The notes: a model not told the origin generated them from the sequence alone. A DNA stretch of 64,000 bases from Streptomyces canus (GCF_041435015.1 NZ_CP107989.1:2542001-2606000), one strand, 5' to 3'; positions 25,792 through 35,057 are shown, counted from the first letter of the stretch. Made by a program: numbers and translations.

Positions 25792-26556
25792 CTAACTCGC
25801 CGTACGCCGAACCCGCCCCGCGTACCGCTTCTCCAGCTCCAGGTTGCCCTCGAACCCGCCGGGCACGTTGGCCGAGACATACACCGGCGGCCGCTCACCG
25901 GAGGCGAGCAGCAGCCCCGAAGCCTCCGCAACCGCCATCTGCACCAGCATCACACCGGTCAGGGTGGACAGCGCCCCCACCGCCCCACCCCCCGGCAACG
26001 ACAGCAACGCATCCCCGACCGGCGCCGCGTTGTCCAGCACCACATCCGCCAGGTCCACGAGCTTCTTCCCGCTCGTGTGTCCGGCCGGCACGGCCGCCGT
26101 GTGAGTGAGAGAGGTGATCGCGAGGACCTTGTGCCCCTGCTGCCTGGCATGCAGCGCCATCTCCACGATGACGTTGTTGACGCCGGAGTTGGAGATGATG
26201 ACGAACAGGTCCCGGGCATGCGGCGCAGCCAGGTCGTAGAGGCGGACGGCCACCCCCGGCTCCCGCTCCAGCAGCGGGTCGTCGAGGACGCTCGGGTCGT
26301 CACCGCCGTACAGGACGAGGTCGGAGATCTGGAGCCGGTTCGTGGGCACGAGACCGCCCGCGCGGCCCGCGACCTCCAGGACCATCGCCTGGGAGTGACC
26401 GGTGCCGAAGGCATGGATCACACCCTCGGCGCGGATGCAGTCGGCGATCAGCTCGGCGGCGCGGCGCACATCCTCGCGGGCGGACTCGGTGACGTGACGG
26501 AGGACGTCCAGGCTCTGTTCGGCGAAGCCCTGGGCGCTGACTGACTCGACGGACAC
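25792..26556 (-). CDS. UPF0309 SIS-domain protein, probable amino-sugar phosphate enzyme
   Basis: 254 residues from GTG 26556 with GGGGAG upstream. A single SIS domain: FGTGHSQAMVLEVAGRAGG near the start and VIISNSGVNNVIVEMAL in the middle, typical of the UPF0309 group. SIS proteins bind phosphosugars. A streptomycete member of this group (SCO4393) has, as I recall, been described as a GlcNAc-6-phosphate dehydratase, so a role in GlcNAc-6-phosphate handling fits the hexosaminidases and kinase of the island. It is divergent from the RpiR regulator; the 119 bp between them hold two operator-like elements. Confidence 0.85.
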   Translation of the reverse strand: MSVESVSAQGFAEQSLDVLRHVTESAREDVRRAAELIADCIRAEGVIHAFGTGHSQAMVLEVAGRAGGLVPTNRLQISDLVLYGGDDPSVLDDPLLEREPGVAVRLYDLAAPHARDLFVIISNSGVNNVIVEMALHARQQGHKVLAITSLTHTAAVPAGHTSGKKLVDLADVVLDNAAPVGDALLSLPGGGAVGALSTLTGVMLVQMAVAEASGLLLASGERPPVYVSANVPGGFEGNLELEKRYAGRVRRTAS

Positions 26557-26570
26557 GCGACACTCCCCAC

Positions 26571-26643
26571 TGATGGATTGAACCACCATACAACCACCCA
26601 TCGATGAATCAATAAACCATGGTGCGGTCCTGGTATTCAATCA
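26571..26643. promoter_or_regulatory. Operator-like elements between SIS gene and RpiR gene
   Basis: TGATGGATTGAACCA (26571-26585) and, in inverted orientation, TGGTATTCAATCA (26631-26643) flank the divergent promoters. Both match the half-site pattern TTGAACCA/TGGTTCAA found upstream of the other island genes. This would allow autoregulation of the RpiR gene. Confidence 0.55.
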
Positions 26644-26675
26644 GAGGCCCTAAGGGTGGCTGATACCTTCTTTCC

Positions 26676-27560
26676 ATGCCTCCGACCGACGTCACCACCC
26701 TGATCCGCACCGAGCTGCCCCGGCTGGCCGGTTCCCTGCGGAAGGTCGGCGAGCTGATCCTGGAGGATCCGGCCGCCGTCACCCACTGCTCGGCCGCCGA
26801 GCTGGGCCGCCGCACCGGGACCTCGCAGGCCACGGTGACCCGGTTCTGCCGCGCCATCGGACTCGACTCCTACCAGCATCTGCTGATCGAACTGGCCCAG
26901 GAGCGCGGCCGCGGCGAGGTCTCCGACTGGGGTTCGGCCGAGATCGGCCCCGACATCTCGCCGGACGACAGCCTGGAGCGAGTCGTCCAGGTGGTGGGCA
27001 GCGCGGATCTGCGCGCGATCCAGCAGACCATCGAGCGCATCGACCTCGACGCCCTGGAGCGCGCCGCCCAGGCCCTGGCCAAGGCCCGCCGCATCGACGT
27101 GTACGGCGTCGGCGGCAGTGGCGCGGTCGCCCAGGAGACCGAGACCCGGCTGTTCCGCATCGGCTGCCAGGTCCGCGGCTGGACCGAGGTGCACGGCGCG
27201 GCCACCTCCGCGGCCCTGCTCACCCCCGCCGACGTGGCCATAGGCATCTCCCACTCCGGCGCCACCCGCGAGACCCTCGAGCCCTTCGAGACGGCCAAGG
27301 AGCGGGGCGCGACCACCATCGCCATCACCACCGACCCGCGCTCCCCGCTGGCCAAGGCCGCCGACATCCGGCTCATCTCCTCGACCTCGGAGACCAGCTT
27401 CCGCACCGGCAGCATCGGCGGCCGGCACTCCGTCCTGATGATCATCGACTGCCTCTACGTCCGCGTCGGCCAGGTCTCCTACCAGCGGGCCAGCGCCTCC
27501 CTCGCGCTCACCGACCACATCACCCCGCGGCACGCGGTGAAGGCACGCCGCACGCGCTGA
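26676..27560 (+). CDS. MurR/RpiR-family transcriptional regulator
   Basis: 294 residues. An N-terminal RpiR helix-turn-helix domain (about 1-78; SAAELGRRTGTSQATVTRFCRAIG) is followed by a SIS effector domain (about 125-255; YGVGGSGAVAQE and ISHSGATRETLE). Such regulators sense a phosphosugar and usually repress. The position in the centre of the island, between the SIS enzyme and the alpha-mannosidase, makes it the likely local regulator, with a GlcNAc-6-phosphate-like or mannose-6-phosphate-like effector (inference). GATACC lies eight bases before the ATG with no ribosome site, so it may be leaderless. Confidence 0.92.
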   Translation: MPPTDVTTLIRTELPRLAGSLRKVGELILEDPAAVTHCSAAELGRRTGTSQATVTRFCRAIGLDSYQHLLIELAQERGRGEVSDWGSAEIGPDISPDDSLERVVQVVGSADLRAIQQTIERIDLDALERAAQALAKARRIDVYGVGGSGAVAQETETRLFRIGCQVRGWTEVHGAATSAALLTPADVAIGISHSGATRETLEPFETAKERGATTIAITTDPRSPLAKAADIRLISSTSETSFRTGSIGGRHSVLMIIDCLYVRVGQVSYQRASASLALTDHITPRHAVKARRTR

Positions 27561-27576
27561 CGGTGTCCGATCTTGC

Positions 27577-27620
27577 ATGGATGAACCACCGAGATAACTC
27601 AAAGATGGTTGTTTGAATCA
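27577..27620 (+). promoter_or_regulatory. Operator-like elements upstream of the alpha-mannosidase gene
   Basis: ATGGATGAACCACC (27577-27590) and TGGTTGTTTGAATCA (27606-27620) lie 50-95 bases before the ATG. They are also arranged as a larger inverted repeat (GGATGA ... TCATCC). The second matches TGGTTCATTGAACCA at 12 of 15 positions. Confidence 0.55.
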
Positions 27621-27670
27621 TCCCCTCAGTGCCAGGATGGGGCTCCCCCGAGTCATCTCGTAGGAGCCCC

Positions 27671-30600
27671 ATGCGTGTCACCGCTGTTGAGTCGACCGAG
27701 TTGTTCGTCGGTACACCCGAGCGGCCGCTCCAGGTGGTGGCCGCCGGCATCGAGCACCTTCCGGGTCGTTCGGTCCACGTCACCGTCGCGGGGCGCGGCG
27801 TCGGAGAGACGGTCGTCACCGTCGGCGAGAACGGCACCGTGCGCGCCGAGATACCCGTGACCGGCGACGGCGGGCCCATCACGGTCACCGCGACCGACGG
27901 CGACGAGAGCGCGCACGGCACCGGAGAGTTCACGGTCGCCGAGCCCGGCTGGACCATGTTCATGGTCAGCCACTTCCACTACGACCCCGTCTGGTGGAAC
28001 ACCCAGGGCGCCTACACCGAGACCTGGGACGTCGTCGACGACCCCGCCTCCACCGGCCTGCCCGCCCGCCCCTTCGGCTACCGCGGCGACTCCGGGATGA
28101 GCCTGGTGCGGGCGCACAGCGATCTGGCCCGGCGCGACCCGGCGTACACCTTCGTGCTCGCCGAGGTCGACTACCTCAAGCCCTACTGGGGCGCCTTCCC
28201 GGAGGAGCGCGCCTTCCTGCGCGAGCTGATCCGCACCGGCCGCGTCGAGATCATGGGCGGCACCTACAACGAGCCGAACACCAATCTCACCGGCGCCGAG
28301 GCGACCGTACGCAATGCGCTGTACGGCGACGGATACCAGCGCGCGATCCTCGGGGCGTCCCCGGAGACGGCCTGGCAACTGGACGCGTTCGGGCACGACC
28401 CGCAGTTCCCGGGGCTGATGGCGGACGCGGGGGTGACATCCAGTTCGTGGGCGCGCGGGCCGCACCACCAGTGGGGGCCGACGATGTCCGTGTTCGGGGA
28501 GGAGCCGCGCGATCCCGGGCGGATGCAGTTCCCGGCCGAGTTCGAGTGGATCGCCCCCTCGGGGCGCGGGCTGCTGACCGCGTACATGGTCAACCACTAC
28601 GCCGCCGGCTGGGCGATCGACAGCGCGCCCGCCCTGTCCGAGGCGGAGGCCGCCGCCCTCAAGCTGTTCCAGGGGCTCAAGAAGGTCGCCCTCACCCGCA
28701 ACGTGCTGCTCCCCGTCGGCGGGGACTACGCGCCGCCGTGCCGCTGGGTGATGGACATCCACCGGGACTGGAACGCCCGTTACGTCTGGCCCCGGTTCAT
28801 CAGCGCCGTCCCCCGGGACTTCTTCGCCGCCGTGCGCGCGGAACTCGACGCCGAGGGCCGCAAGGCCTCGCCGCAGACCCGGGACATGAACCCGATCTAC
28901 ACCGGCAAGGACGTCTCCTACATCGACACCAAGCAGGCCCAGCGTCACGGCGAGACGCTCCTCGCCGACGCGGAGGCCTGGGCGACCCTCGCCTCCCTCG
29001 TCACCGGGCACGCCTATCCGGACGGGGCCCTCGACAAGGCCTGGCGGCACCTCGTCTACGGCGCCCACCACGACGCCATCACCGGCTCCGAGTCGGACCA
29101 GGTGTACATCGATCTCCTCACCGGCTGGCGGGAGTTGGTAGACCTCGCCGAGACCGTGCACGCGGATGCCACCAAGGCGCTGGCCGACCGGGTCGAGCCG
29201 GGCACCGGCCCGGACCTGGTGGTCTTCAACCCGACGACCTGGGAACGCCAGGACGTGCTCACCGTCGACGACCCCGGCCTCGTGCCCGTCGGCGACGACT
29301 TCCAGCCGCTGCCGGCCGTGCGTGAGCAGGACGGCACCCTGCGGGTCGTCGTCCCGCAGGTGCCCGGCATGGGCCTCAAGACCCTGCCCCTGGCGGCCGG
29401 TTCCCTCCCCGGGTGGGCCTCCGGCGAGGGGACGACCATCCGCAACGAGTTCTACGAGGTGACGGTCGACGCGGCGCGCGGCGGTGCCGTGAGCAGTCTG
29501 CGGGCCGTGGCCGAGGGCGGCCGGGAGCTCCTGCCCGCCGGGGAGATCGGCAACGAGCTCGTCGTCCAGGAGGAGTTCCCGAGACACCCGCGCTTCGGCG
29601 AGGGCCCCTGGCACCTCACCCCGACCGGCACGACCGCCGCGCGCGGCCGTGACGTGACCGCCGACGTCGATGTCGATCACTCCCCGGCCGGATCCAGGAT
29701 CACCGTCCGCGCCGACCTCGGCCTCTTCACGTACACCCAGCGGCTGACCCTTTGGGCGGGCGTCGACCGCCTCGACGTCTCCACGACGATCGACGGCTAC
29801 GACGGCGCCGACCGCCTGATCCGGGTCCGCTGGCCCTCCGACGTGCGGGGCGGGCTGCCCGTGCACGAGGTCGCCGACGCGGTGATCGGGCGCGGCTTCG
29901 GCTTCGTGGAGGTGGACAGCGAGCAGTTCCCGTGGACGCTGGACAACCCGGCCAACACCTGGTTCGCCCTGGGGTCCACGGCCCGGGTCCTCCTGCACGA
30001 CGACTCCGGTGCGCCGCTCGGCAGACGGGCCATCGGTGTCGCGGAACTGGTGTACACCGACTGGGACGAGGCCGGTGGGCTGGGCACCCCGCTCGCGGCG
30101 GCCCTCGTCCGCGCGGGCGTCACCGCCACCTCGACCATCGCGGGCGGCCCCCGCTACGGAGACCTGGAGGTGGACTCCAACCTCCCCGACATCCGGATCG
30201 CCGTCGGCGGCCCGGAGCGCAACTCCCTGGTCGCCGAGGCACTCGCCATGGACCCGGCCGCAGACCGCGAGCTGCGCCGCCAGGTCGCCGAGCGGGGCGT
30301 GGCGGCCGTGTGGGTCGCACCGCGCGCCTCGCTGCGCGAGGAGTGGGTGCCGGGCGCCGACCTGCGCGACCTGGAACGCCTGCCGCTGCTGGTGATCGCG
30401 GGCGCGGACCCGTCGGGTGACGCCAAGGCGGTCGACGCGCTGATCGCCGATCTGCAGGACTTCACCGTCACGGCCACGGCGCCGGGCGGTGGCGAGGCCC
30501 TGCCGCCGGGCGACGCGTGGGACGGGCGCGGCTTCGCCGTCCTGAACCGCGGCACACCGGGCTGTGTGGTCACCTCCTCCGGAGACCTCTACATGTCCCT

Positions 30601-31885
30601 GATGCGCTCCTGCACCGGCTGGCCGTCCGGCATCTGGGTCGACCCGCCCCGCCGCACGGCCCCCGACGGGTCGGGCTTCCAGCTCCAGCGCTGGTCGCAC
30701 ACCTTCGAGTACGCGGTCGTGGCGGGCGAGGGTGACTGGCGGGACCTCCGACTCCCCGCCCGCGGGCATGAGTTCAACCATCCGCTCACGGCCCGGGTGC
30801 GCGGTGAGGGCACGTCCCCGCTCCTGCCCAGGAAGACCTCCCTGCTGGCGGTCGAGCCCGCCCGCGAGGTGCTCCTCGACGCCCTCAAGCCGCTGGGCTC
30901 CCCGCTGGCCCGGGGCGGCACGACACCGGCGGACCCGGGGCGCGGGGTCGTCGTCCGCGTGCACGAGGTGAACGGACGGCCGGTGCGGGCCCGGGTGCGC
31001 GGGCCGGTCGCCTGGACGGAGGGCGCCCGGGCGGACGTACTGGAAAGGCCCGGGGAGTCGCTGATCCCGGACGGCGAGGGGGCTCTGGAGGCGGAGCTGA
31101 CCGGCTTCGAGGTGGCCACCGTCCTGGCCACGCCGCCACTTGCTCCCGAGCCGACGGCCGACCCCGGTGTCGCCGCCCACGAGCCCGCCCAGCCCGTCCA
31201 CACCCGCTACTGGCTGCACAACTCCGGGCCCGCCCCACGCGGCAACATGCCCGTCTCCGTCTACCTCTCCCCCACGGCCCTGACCGCCTCCGGCCCTGTC
31301 ACGGCGACGGTCCGGATCGGCTCGGAGCTCACCGACACCTCGACGAAGGGCACGGTGGTCTTCGAGGTGCCGCCAGGCTGGTCCGCGGAGCCCGCCGAAC
31401 TGCCGTACGCGCTCGGCCCCGGCGGCTTCTCGCTGGCCGAGGTGACGGTGACACCGCCACCGGACGCCGAGCCCGGCCGCCACTGGCTCACGGCCCGGCT
31501 GTCGTACGGCGGTCAGCACTACGAGGACGTCGTCGGCCTCGACGTGCCCGGCGGCCCGCCCGCCGGCCAGGGGCTGGTGTGCGAGCTGAACGCCGACCGG
31601 GTCACCGTGCGCAGAGGTGAGCGGGCTCAGGTTCCGGTGAGCCTGCACAACACCACACGGGGCCCGGTCGGCGGCCAGCTGTGGACGGTGTCGTCGTGGG
31701 GCACGTGGCGGGGCGTGGGCCCCGGGCTGCGGGGCTTCACGGTGCCGGGCGGGGAACAGGTGGAGTGCGCGATCGAGGTGGACGGTTCCGCGATCCCACC
31801 GGGCTCGTACTGGCTGATGGCGAAGGCCGCGTGGAACGGCCACGTGGCCTACACCAAGGCGATCGCCCTGGAGGTGACCCCGTGA
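27671..31885 (+). CDS. GH38 alpha-mannosidase with C-terminal NEW3-type domain
   Basis: 1404 residues from ATG 27671 (TAGGAG upstream). A short Ig-like N-terminal domain (about 1-90) precedes the GH38 barrel: zinc-binding HFHYDP at 101-106, catalytic nucleophile Asp238 in QLDAFGHD, and HHD near residue 470. The large beta-sandwich domains of GH38 follow (about 520-1100), and a NEW3/NPCBM-associated domain near 1200-1300. GH38 enzymes trim alpha-linked mannose from N-glycans or mannans. No signal peptide is present, so imported oligosaccharides are the likely substrate. It is first in a run with the small SurA-like gene (GTGA overlap) and, 117 bp on, the ABC importer genes. Confidence 0.9.
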   Translation: MRVTAVESTELFVGTPERPLQVVAAGIEHLPGRSVHVTVAGRGVGETVVTVGENGTVRAEIPVTGDGGPITVTATDGDESAHGTGEFTVAEPGWTMFMVSHFHYDPVWWNTQGAYTETWDVVDDPASTGLPARPFGYRGDSGMSLVRAHSDLARRDPAYTFVLAEVDYLKPYWGAFPEERAFLRELIRTGRVEIMGGTYNEPNTNLTGAEATVRNALYGDGYQRAILGASPETAWQLDAFGHDPQFPGLMADAGVTSSSWARGPHHQWGPTMSVFGEEPRDPGRMQFPAEFEWIAPSGRGLLTAYMVNHYAAGWAIDSAPALSEAEAAALKLFQGLKKVALTRNVLLPVGGDYAPPCRWVMDIHRDWNARYVWPRFISAVPRDFFAAVRAELDAEGRKASPQTRDMNPIYTGKDVSYIDTKQAQRHGETLLADAEAWATLASLVTGHAYPDGALDKAWRHLVYGAHHDAITGSESDQVYIDLLTGWRELVDLAETVHADATKALADRVEPGTGPDLVVFNPTTWERQDVLTVDDPGLVPVGDDFQPLPAVREQDGTLRVVVPQVPGMGLKTLPLAAGSLPGWASGEGTTIRNEFYEVTVDAARGGAVSSLRAVAEGGRELLPAGEIGNELVVQEEFPRHPRFGEGPWHLTPTGTTAARGRDVTADVDVDHSPAGSRITVRADLGLFTYTQRLTLWAGVDRLDVSTTIDGYDGADRLIRVRWPSDVRGGLPVHEVADAVIGRGFGFVEVDSEQFPWTLDNPANTWFALGSTARVLLHDDSGAPLGRRAIGVAELVYTDWDEAGGLGTPLAAALVRAGVTATSTIAGGPRYGDLEVDSNLPDIRIAVGGPERNSLVAEALAMDPAADRELRRQVAERGVAAVWVAPRASLREEWVPGADLRDLERLPLLVIAGADPSGDAKAVDALIADLQDFTVTATAPGGGEALPPGDAWDGRGFAVLNRGTPGCVVTSSGDLYMSLMRSCTGWPSGIWVDPPRRTAPDGSGFQLQRWSHTFEYAVVAGEGDWRDLRLPARGHEFNHPLTARVRGEGTSPLLPRKTSLLAVEPAREVLLDALKPLGSPLARGGTTPADPGRGVVVRVHEVNGRPVRARVRGPVAWTEGARADVLERPGESLIPDGEGALEAELTGFEVATVLATPPLAPEPTADPGVAAHEPAQPVHTRYWLHNSGPAPRGNMPVSVYLSPTALTASGPVTATVRIGSELTDTSTKGTVVFEVPPGWSAEPAELPYALGPGGFSLAEVTVTPPPDAEPGRHWLTARLSYGGQHYEDVVGLDVPGGPPAGQGLVCELNADRVTVRRGERAQVPVSLHNTTRGPVGGQLWTVSSWGTWRGVGPGLRGFTVPGGEQVECAIEVDGSAIPPGSYWLMAKAAWNGHVAYTKAIALEVTP

Positions 31886-32544
31886 CGCAGGAACACGCGG
31901 CACTGATAGGCGGTGAACCACTCCCGACAGCACGAGTGAACGCCTTCCTTGCAGCGCCCCATAGGGGTACGGGGAACGGCGCGACCGGCCACCACGGCCC
32001 CGCACCCGCCAGACGGCAGCCAGAGGCACCCTCTGTCGCGAGACAACGCCGCCGCTGGGCCACCCAAGTAGTCGTCACCGACGAACTCGCCCGAAGGGCC
32101 TGCGCCGACCGGGGCCTGAAAGTACCGGAAGAGGTGTCACCCGTCTCCGTCCTGGCCGTCGCCGAGACAGACGTAGCGGACCTCGGAAGCATCGTCGCCG
32201 CAGCCCTCACCCACTCCCCCGCCGTCCGCACCCTCCTCGCCGCCCTGGAAGCCGAACAGACGGTGCCGGAGACCGCCGTACGGGACTACTACGCCCGCAA
32301 CCACGACCGCTTCCTCACCCCGGAGGCGTTGAGGCGAGGCGTTGCCCCCTTCGACGGCGTGGCCCCGGAGGACCTCCTGCCCTACGACGAGGTCCGCGAA
32401 GGCATCTCACGCGAGCTCCGCAAGGCAGCAGGCCGCAAGGCCTTCTTCGGTTGGCTGGACCAGGCACGCGCCGGCGTGACCTACGCCCATGGGCACGAAC
32501 ACCCCGGCGATCCCTCGCACGCGGACCATGAACACCGGCACTGA
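31882..32544 (+). CDS. Small SurA/PrsA-like protein with His-rich tail, hosting a dispersed repeat
   Basis: 220 residues from GTG 31882, overlapping the GH38 stop by four bases. The middle (about 50-190) resembles the helical chaperone part of parvulin-type proteins (RRRWATQVVVTDELARRAC; VRDYYARNHDRFLTP), but no PPIase domain or signal peptide is seen. The tail HGHEHPGDPSHADHEHRH has eight histidines in eighteen residues and may bind metal. Residues about 28-45 (HRGTGNGATGHHGPAPARR) are encoded by a copy of the dispersed repeat at 31963-32014, so the reading frame appears to have absorbed an insertion. I recall streptomycete relatives beside mannosidase genes but know no function. Confidence 0.72.
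   Translation: MTQEHAALIGGEPLPTARVNAFLAAPHRGTGNGATGHHGPAPARRQPEAPSVARQRRRWATQVVVTDELARRACADRGLKVPEEVSPVSVLAVAETDVADLGSIVAAALTHSPAVRTLLAALEAEQTVPETAVRDYYARNHDRFLTPEALRRGVAPFDGVAPEDLLPYDEVREGISRELRKAAGRKAFFGWLDQARAGVTYAHGHEHPGDPSHADHEHRH
31963..32014 (+). repeat. Dispersed GC-rich repeat, copy 2, inside a coding region
   Basis: AGGGGTACGGGGAACGGCG then CGACCGGCCACCACGG and CCGCACCCGCCAGACG. It parallels copy 3 (AGGGGCGCGGGGAACTGCGC then GACCAGCCCCCACC and CCCGCAGACG), with a few changes, but lies in frame within the 220-codon gene. Confidence 0.65.
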
Positions 32545-32581
32545 TCTCGCACGGAACCTAAACGCAACACGGGAAACCATT

Positions 32582-32644
32582 GACCTCCGATGAATTCTGG
32601 TCCACCTTTTCATCAATCGGAGTCGGAGTTGGTTCATTGAACCA
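32582..32644 (+). promoter_or_regulatory. Palindromic operator upstream of the ABC importer genes
   Basis: A perfect inverted repeat TGGTTCATTGAACCA (32630-32644; 7-bp arms around one T) is the best copy of the island motif. About 40 bp upstream lies a further related pair, CCGATGAA (32587-32594) and TTCATCAATCGG (32609-32620). The importer start codon is at 32662. Confidence 0.7.
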
Positions 32645-32661
32645 GCCGTGGAGGGCATCAC

Positions 32662-34035
32662 ATGCGCGCAAAGAGACTGACCCGCACCCTGACCTGTTTC
32701 GCCGTTCTGTCGCTGACAGCCGCCGGCTGCGGCCTGTCCGGCGGAGGATCCGACAGCGGTGACGCCACCGCCGGCGGCTGCAAGGTCGACAAGGGCAACG
32801 TCGGGTCGGGGAAGCTCACCGGCGAGGTCAAGGGCGACATCACCTTCCAGACCACCAACCTGAAGAAGGACTTCGGGGACTTCTTCAACGGAGTGATCAA
32901 GGACTTCGAGACGGCCCACCCCGGCACCAAGGTCAAGTGGATCGACGACCCGGGCGACTCGACGTTCGGCCAGCGCACGGTCGCCGACGCCCAGGCCTGC
33001 ACCCTGCCGGACGTCCTCAACGTCGACTCCCCCACCGCGACCTCCCTCACCAAGGCCGGCTACCTGCTGAACGTGGGCGTCAAGGACCCCGACGCCGCCA
33101 AGCCCTTCGTCCCGGCCTTCTGGAAGTCCAGCGTCATGAAGGACCCCTCCGGCGCGTCGGTCCACACCGTCCTGCCCTGGTACACCGGCGGGATCCTCCT
33201 GACGTACAACACCGATCTGCTGAAGCAGGCCGGTATCGACCCGGCCAAGCCGCCGACGACCGTCTTCGGGCTGTTCGCCGACTACGAGAAGGTCGCCAAG
33301 GCGGCCAAGGGCAAGTACTACGCGACGATGGCCAACCCGGTGTGGCGGATCCCGGCCGACTGGGACCAGATGAACATCAAGACGCTCTCGGCCGACGGCA
33401 AGTCCGCCGTCTTCGCCGACGACCCGCGCACCGTCCAGTGGGTCGAGTGGATGAGCAAGCTGTACAAGGAGGGCGCGATGCCGAAGGACTCACTGTCCTC
33501 CAGCAACGACCCCTCCACGCTCTACAGCCAGGGCAAGGTCGCCTACGGTTCGACCAACCCGAGCTTCGTGCGCTTCGTGCAGCAGAACAGCCCCTCGGTC
33601 TACGACAAGACCGCGGTCGGCCAGCAGCCCTTCGACGCGCTCGGCCACACCACCGGCGCCCCGCAGTACATCGCGACCGCGGCGACCAGCAAGAACGCCC
33701 CCACGGCGCTGGCGTTCTCCGAGTTCCTCACCAACGCCGAGAACCAGACGGCCTGGTGCAAGGACCCGAAGGTGGTGATCTTCCCGACGACCTCGGCCTC
33801 GCTGGACGACCCGTTCTTCCAGAAGGTCACCGGTGACGACCCGTTCGCGCAGGCCCGCAAGCTGGTCGCCGAGCAGCTGAAGACGGCCACCGCCTACCAG
33901 ACCAACATCTCCTCGGCCATGCAGAACGCCATCGTCGCCCAGGTGCAGCTGGCCATGCAGGGCAAGAAGAGCGCGGCGGACGCGGTGAAGGACGCCCAGG
34001 AGAAGGCCAACGAGATGCTGAAGCAGAGCAGCTGA
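32662..34035 (+). CDS. ABC sugar importer, substrate-binding lipoprotein
   Basis: 457 residues. Lipoprotein signal with lipobox LTAAGC, lipidated Cys23. The rest is a family 1 (cluster B-type) extracellular solute-binding protein: FFNGVIKDFETAHPGTKVKW near the start, a YNTDLLKQAGID segment and TALAFSEFLTNAENQ near residue 350. Binding proteins of this size capture oligosaccharides at the membrane. Its TGA overlaps the ATG of the first permease (TGATG). Given the flanking mannosidase, hexosaminidase and GlcNAc-type kinase genes, a mannose/GlcNAc oligosaccharide is the suggested ligand. Confidence 0.9.
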   Translation: MRAKRLTRTLTCFAVLSLTAAGCGLSGGGSDSGDATAGGCKVDKGNVGSGKLTGEVKGDITFQTTNLKKDFGDFFNGVIKDFETAHPGTKVKWIDDPGDSTFGQRTVADAQACTLPDVLNVDSPTATSLTKAGYLLNVGVKDPDAAKPFVPAFWKSSVMKDPSGASVHTVLPWYTGGILLTYNTDLLKQAGIDPAKPPTTVFGLFADYEKVAKAAKGKYYATMANPVWRIPADWDQMNIKTLSADGKSAVFADDPRTVQWVEWMSKLYKEGAMPKDSLSSSNDPSTLYSQGKVAYGSTNPSFVRFVQQNSPSVYDKTAVGQQPFDALGHTTGAPQYIATAATSKNAPTALAFSEFLTNAENQTAWCKDPKVVIFPTTSASLDDPFFQKVTGDDPFAQARKLVAEQLKTATAYQTNISSAMQNAIVAQVQLAMQGKKSAADAVKDAQEKANEMLKQSS

Positions 34036-35057
34036 TGGCGGCGACGCACACCACGAACCCGGTGTCCGTGCCCGGTGCGGAGGCGAAGGTCTCCGCACCG
34101 GGCCCGGCCCCCTCCCGCGCCCGCCGACTCGCCAGGGCCGTCCTGCCGGGACCCGCCCCCGGCGCCAACGGCGCTGCCATGTACCGCCGTTGGTGGCTGC
34201 CCTGGCTGTGGACCGCGCCCGCGATCGCCTGCGCGGTGATCTTCGGGGTGTTCCCGTTCCTCAACACCATGCTGCTGTCGTTCACCAACGCCAAGCCGCT
34301 GGGCGGCGCGTACCGTTTCGTCGGACTCGACAACTACACGCGGATGCTGGACGACTCGGACTTCTGGCTGGCGACCCGCAACAGCATCCTGTACGCGCTG
34401 ATCGTCGTACCGCTGATGGTGCTGCTGCCGCTGCTGCTCGCCGTGCTGGTGGAGAAGAACCTGCCGGGCATCGGCTTCTTCCGGTCCGCCTTCTACACAC
34501 CGGTGCTGGCCTCCAGCGTGGTCGTCGGTCTGAGCTGGCAGTGGCTGCTGGCCGACGACGGACTGGTCAACACCTGGCTGGAGAAGGCCCACTTGATCAG
34601 GTCGGCCGTCCCGTTCCTGTCGGACTCGTGGCTGATCCTGCTGTCCGCGATGGGCCTGACCCTGTGGAAGGGCCTCGGCTGGTACATGGTCTTCTACCTG
34701 GCCGCCCTCGGGAACGTCCCCAAGGAGCTCCACGAGGCCGCCGCCATGGACGGCGCCGGAGCGGCCCGCCGTTTCTGGCACATCACCGTGCCCGGTGTAC
34801 GGCAGGCCATGATGCTCGTCGGCACCCTCACCGGCATCGGATCGCTCAGGGTCTTCACCGAGATCTACATGCTCGGCAGCGCCACCGGCGGCCCAGGCGG
34901 CGCCGACCGCACCCTGCCCTTCTACATCCGGGACGTCGGCCTGGACCCGATCACCGGCAACGCGGGGTACGGCTCGGCCGTCAGCGTGGCCCTGTTCCTG
35001 CTGACGCTGGGGCTGACCCTGCTGGCGCAGCGCCTGACGAAGGAGGACGAGGCATGA
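34035..35057 (+). CDS. ABC sugar importer, permease subunit 1
   Basis: 340 residues, MalF-type permease with about six transmembrane helices after a 55-residue cytoplasmic N-terminus and the EAA loop ELHEAAAMDGAGAARRFWHI, which docks the ATPase. Start overlaps the stop of the binding-protein gene by one base and its own stop overlaps the start of the second permease (ATGA). No ATPase gene is in the operon, as is usual for streptomycete sugar importers that share MsiK. Confidence 0.92.
   Translation: MAATHTTNPVSVPGAEAKVSAPGPAPSRARRLARAVLPGPAPGANGAAMYRRWWLPWLWTAPAIACAVIFGVFPFLNTMLLSFTNAKPLGGAYRFVGLDNYTRMLDDSDFWLATRNSILYALIVVPLMVLLPLLLAVLVEKNLPGIGFFRSAFYTPVLASSVVVGLSWQWLLADDGLVNTWLEKAHLIRSAVPFLSDSWLILLSAMGLTLWKGLGWYMVFYLAALGNVPKELHEAAAMDGAGAARRFWHITVPGVRQAMMLVGTLTGIGSLRVFTEIYMLGSATGGPGGADRTLPFYIRDVGLDPITGNAGYGSAVSVALFLLTLGLTLLAQRLTKEDEA

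Noticed and set aside
27653..32029. Very long antisense open frame (over 1400 codons) opposite the alpha-mannosidase
   Set aside because: High third-position G+C removes stop codons from other frames; the translation is His/Arg/Gly/Val-rich without domains, while the plus strand encodes a clear GH38.
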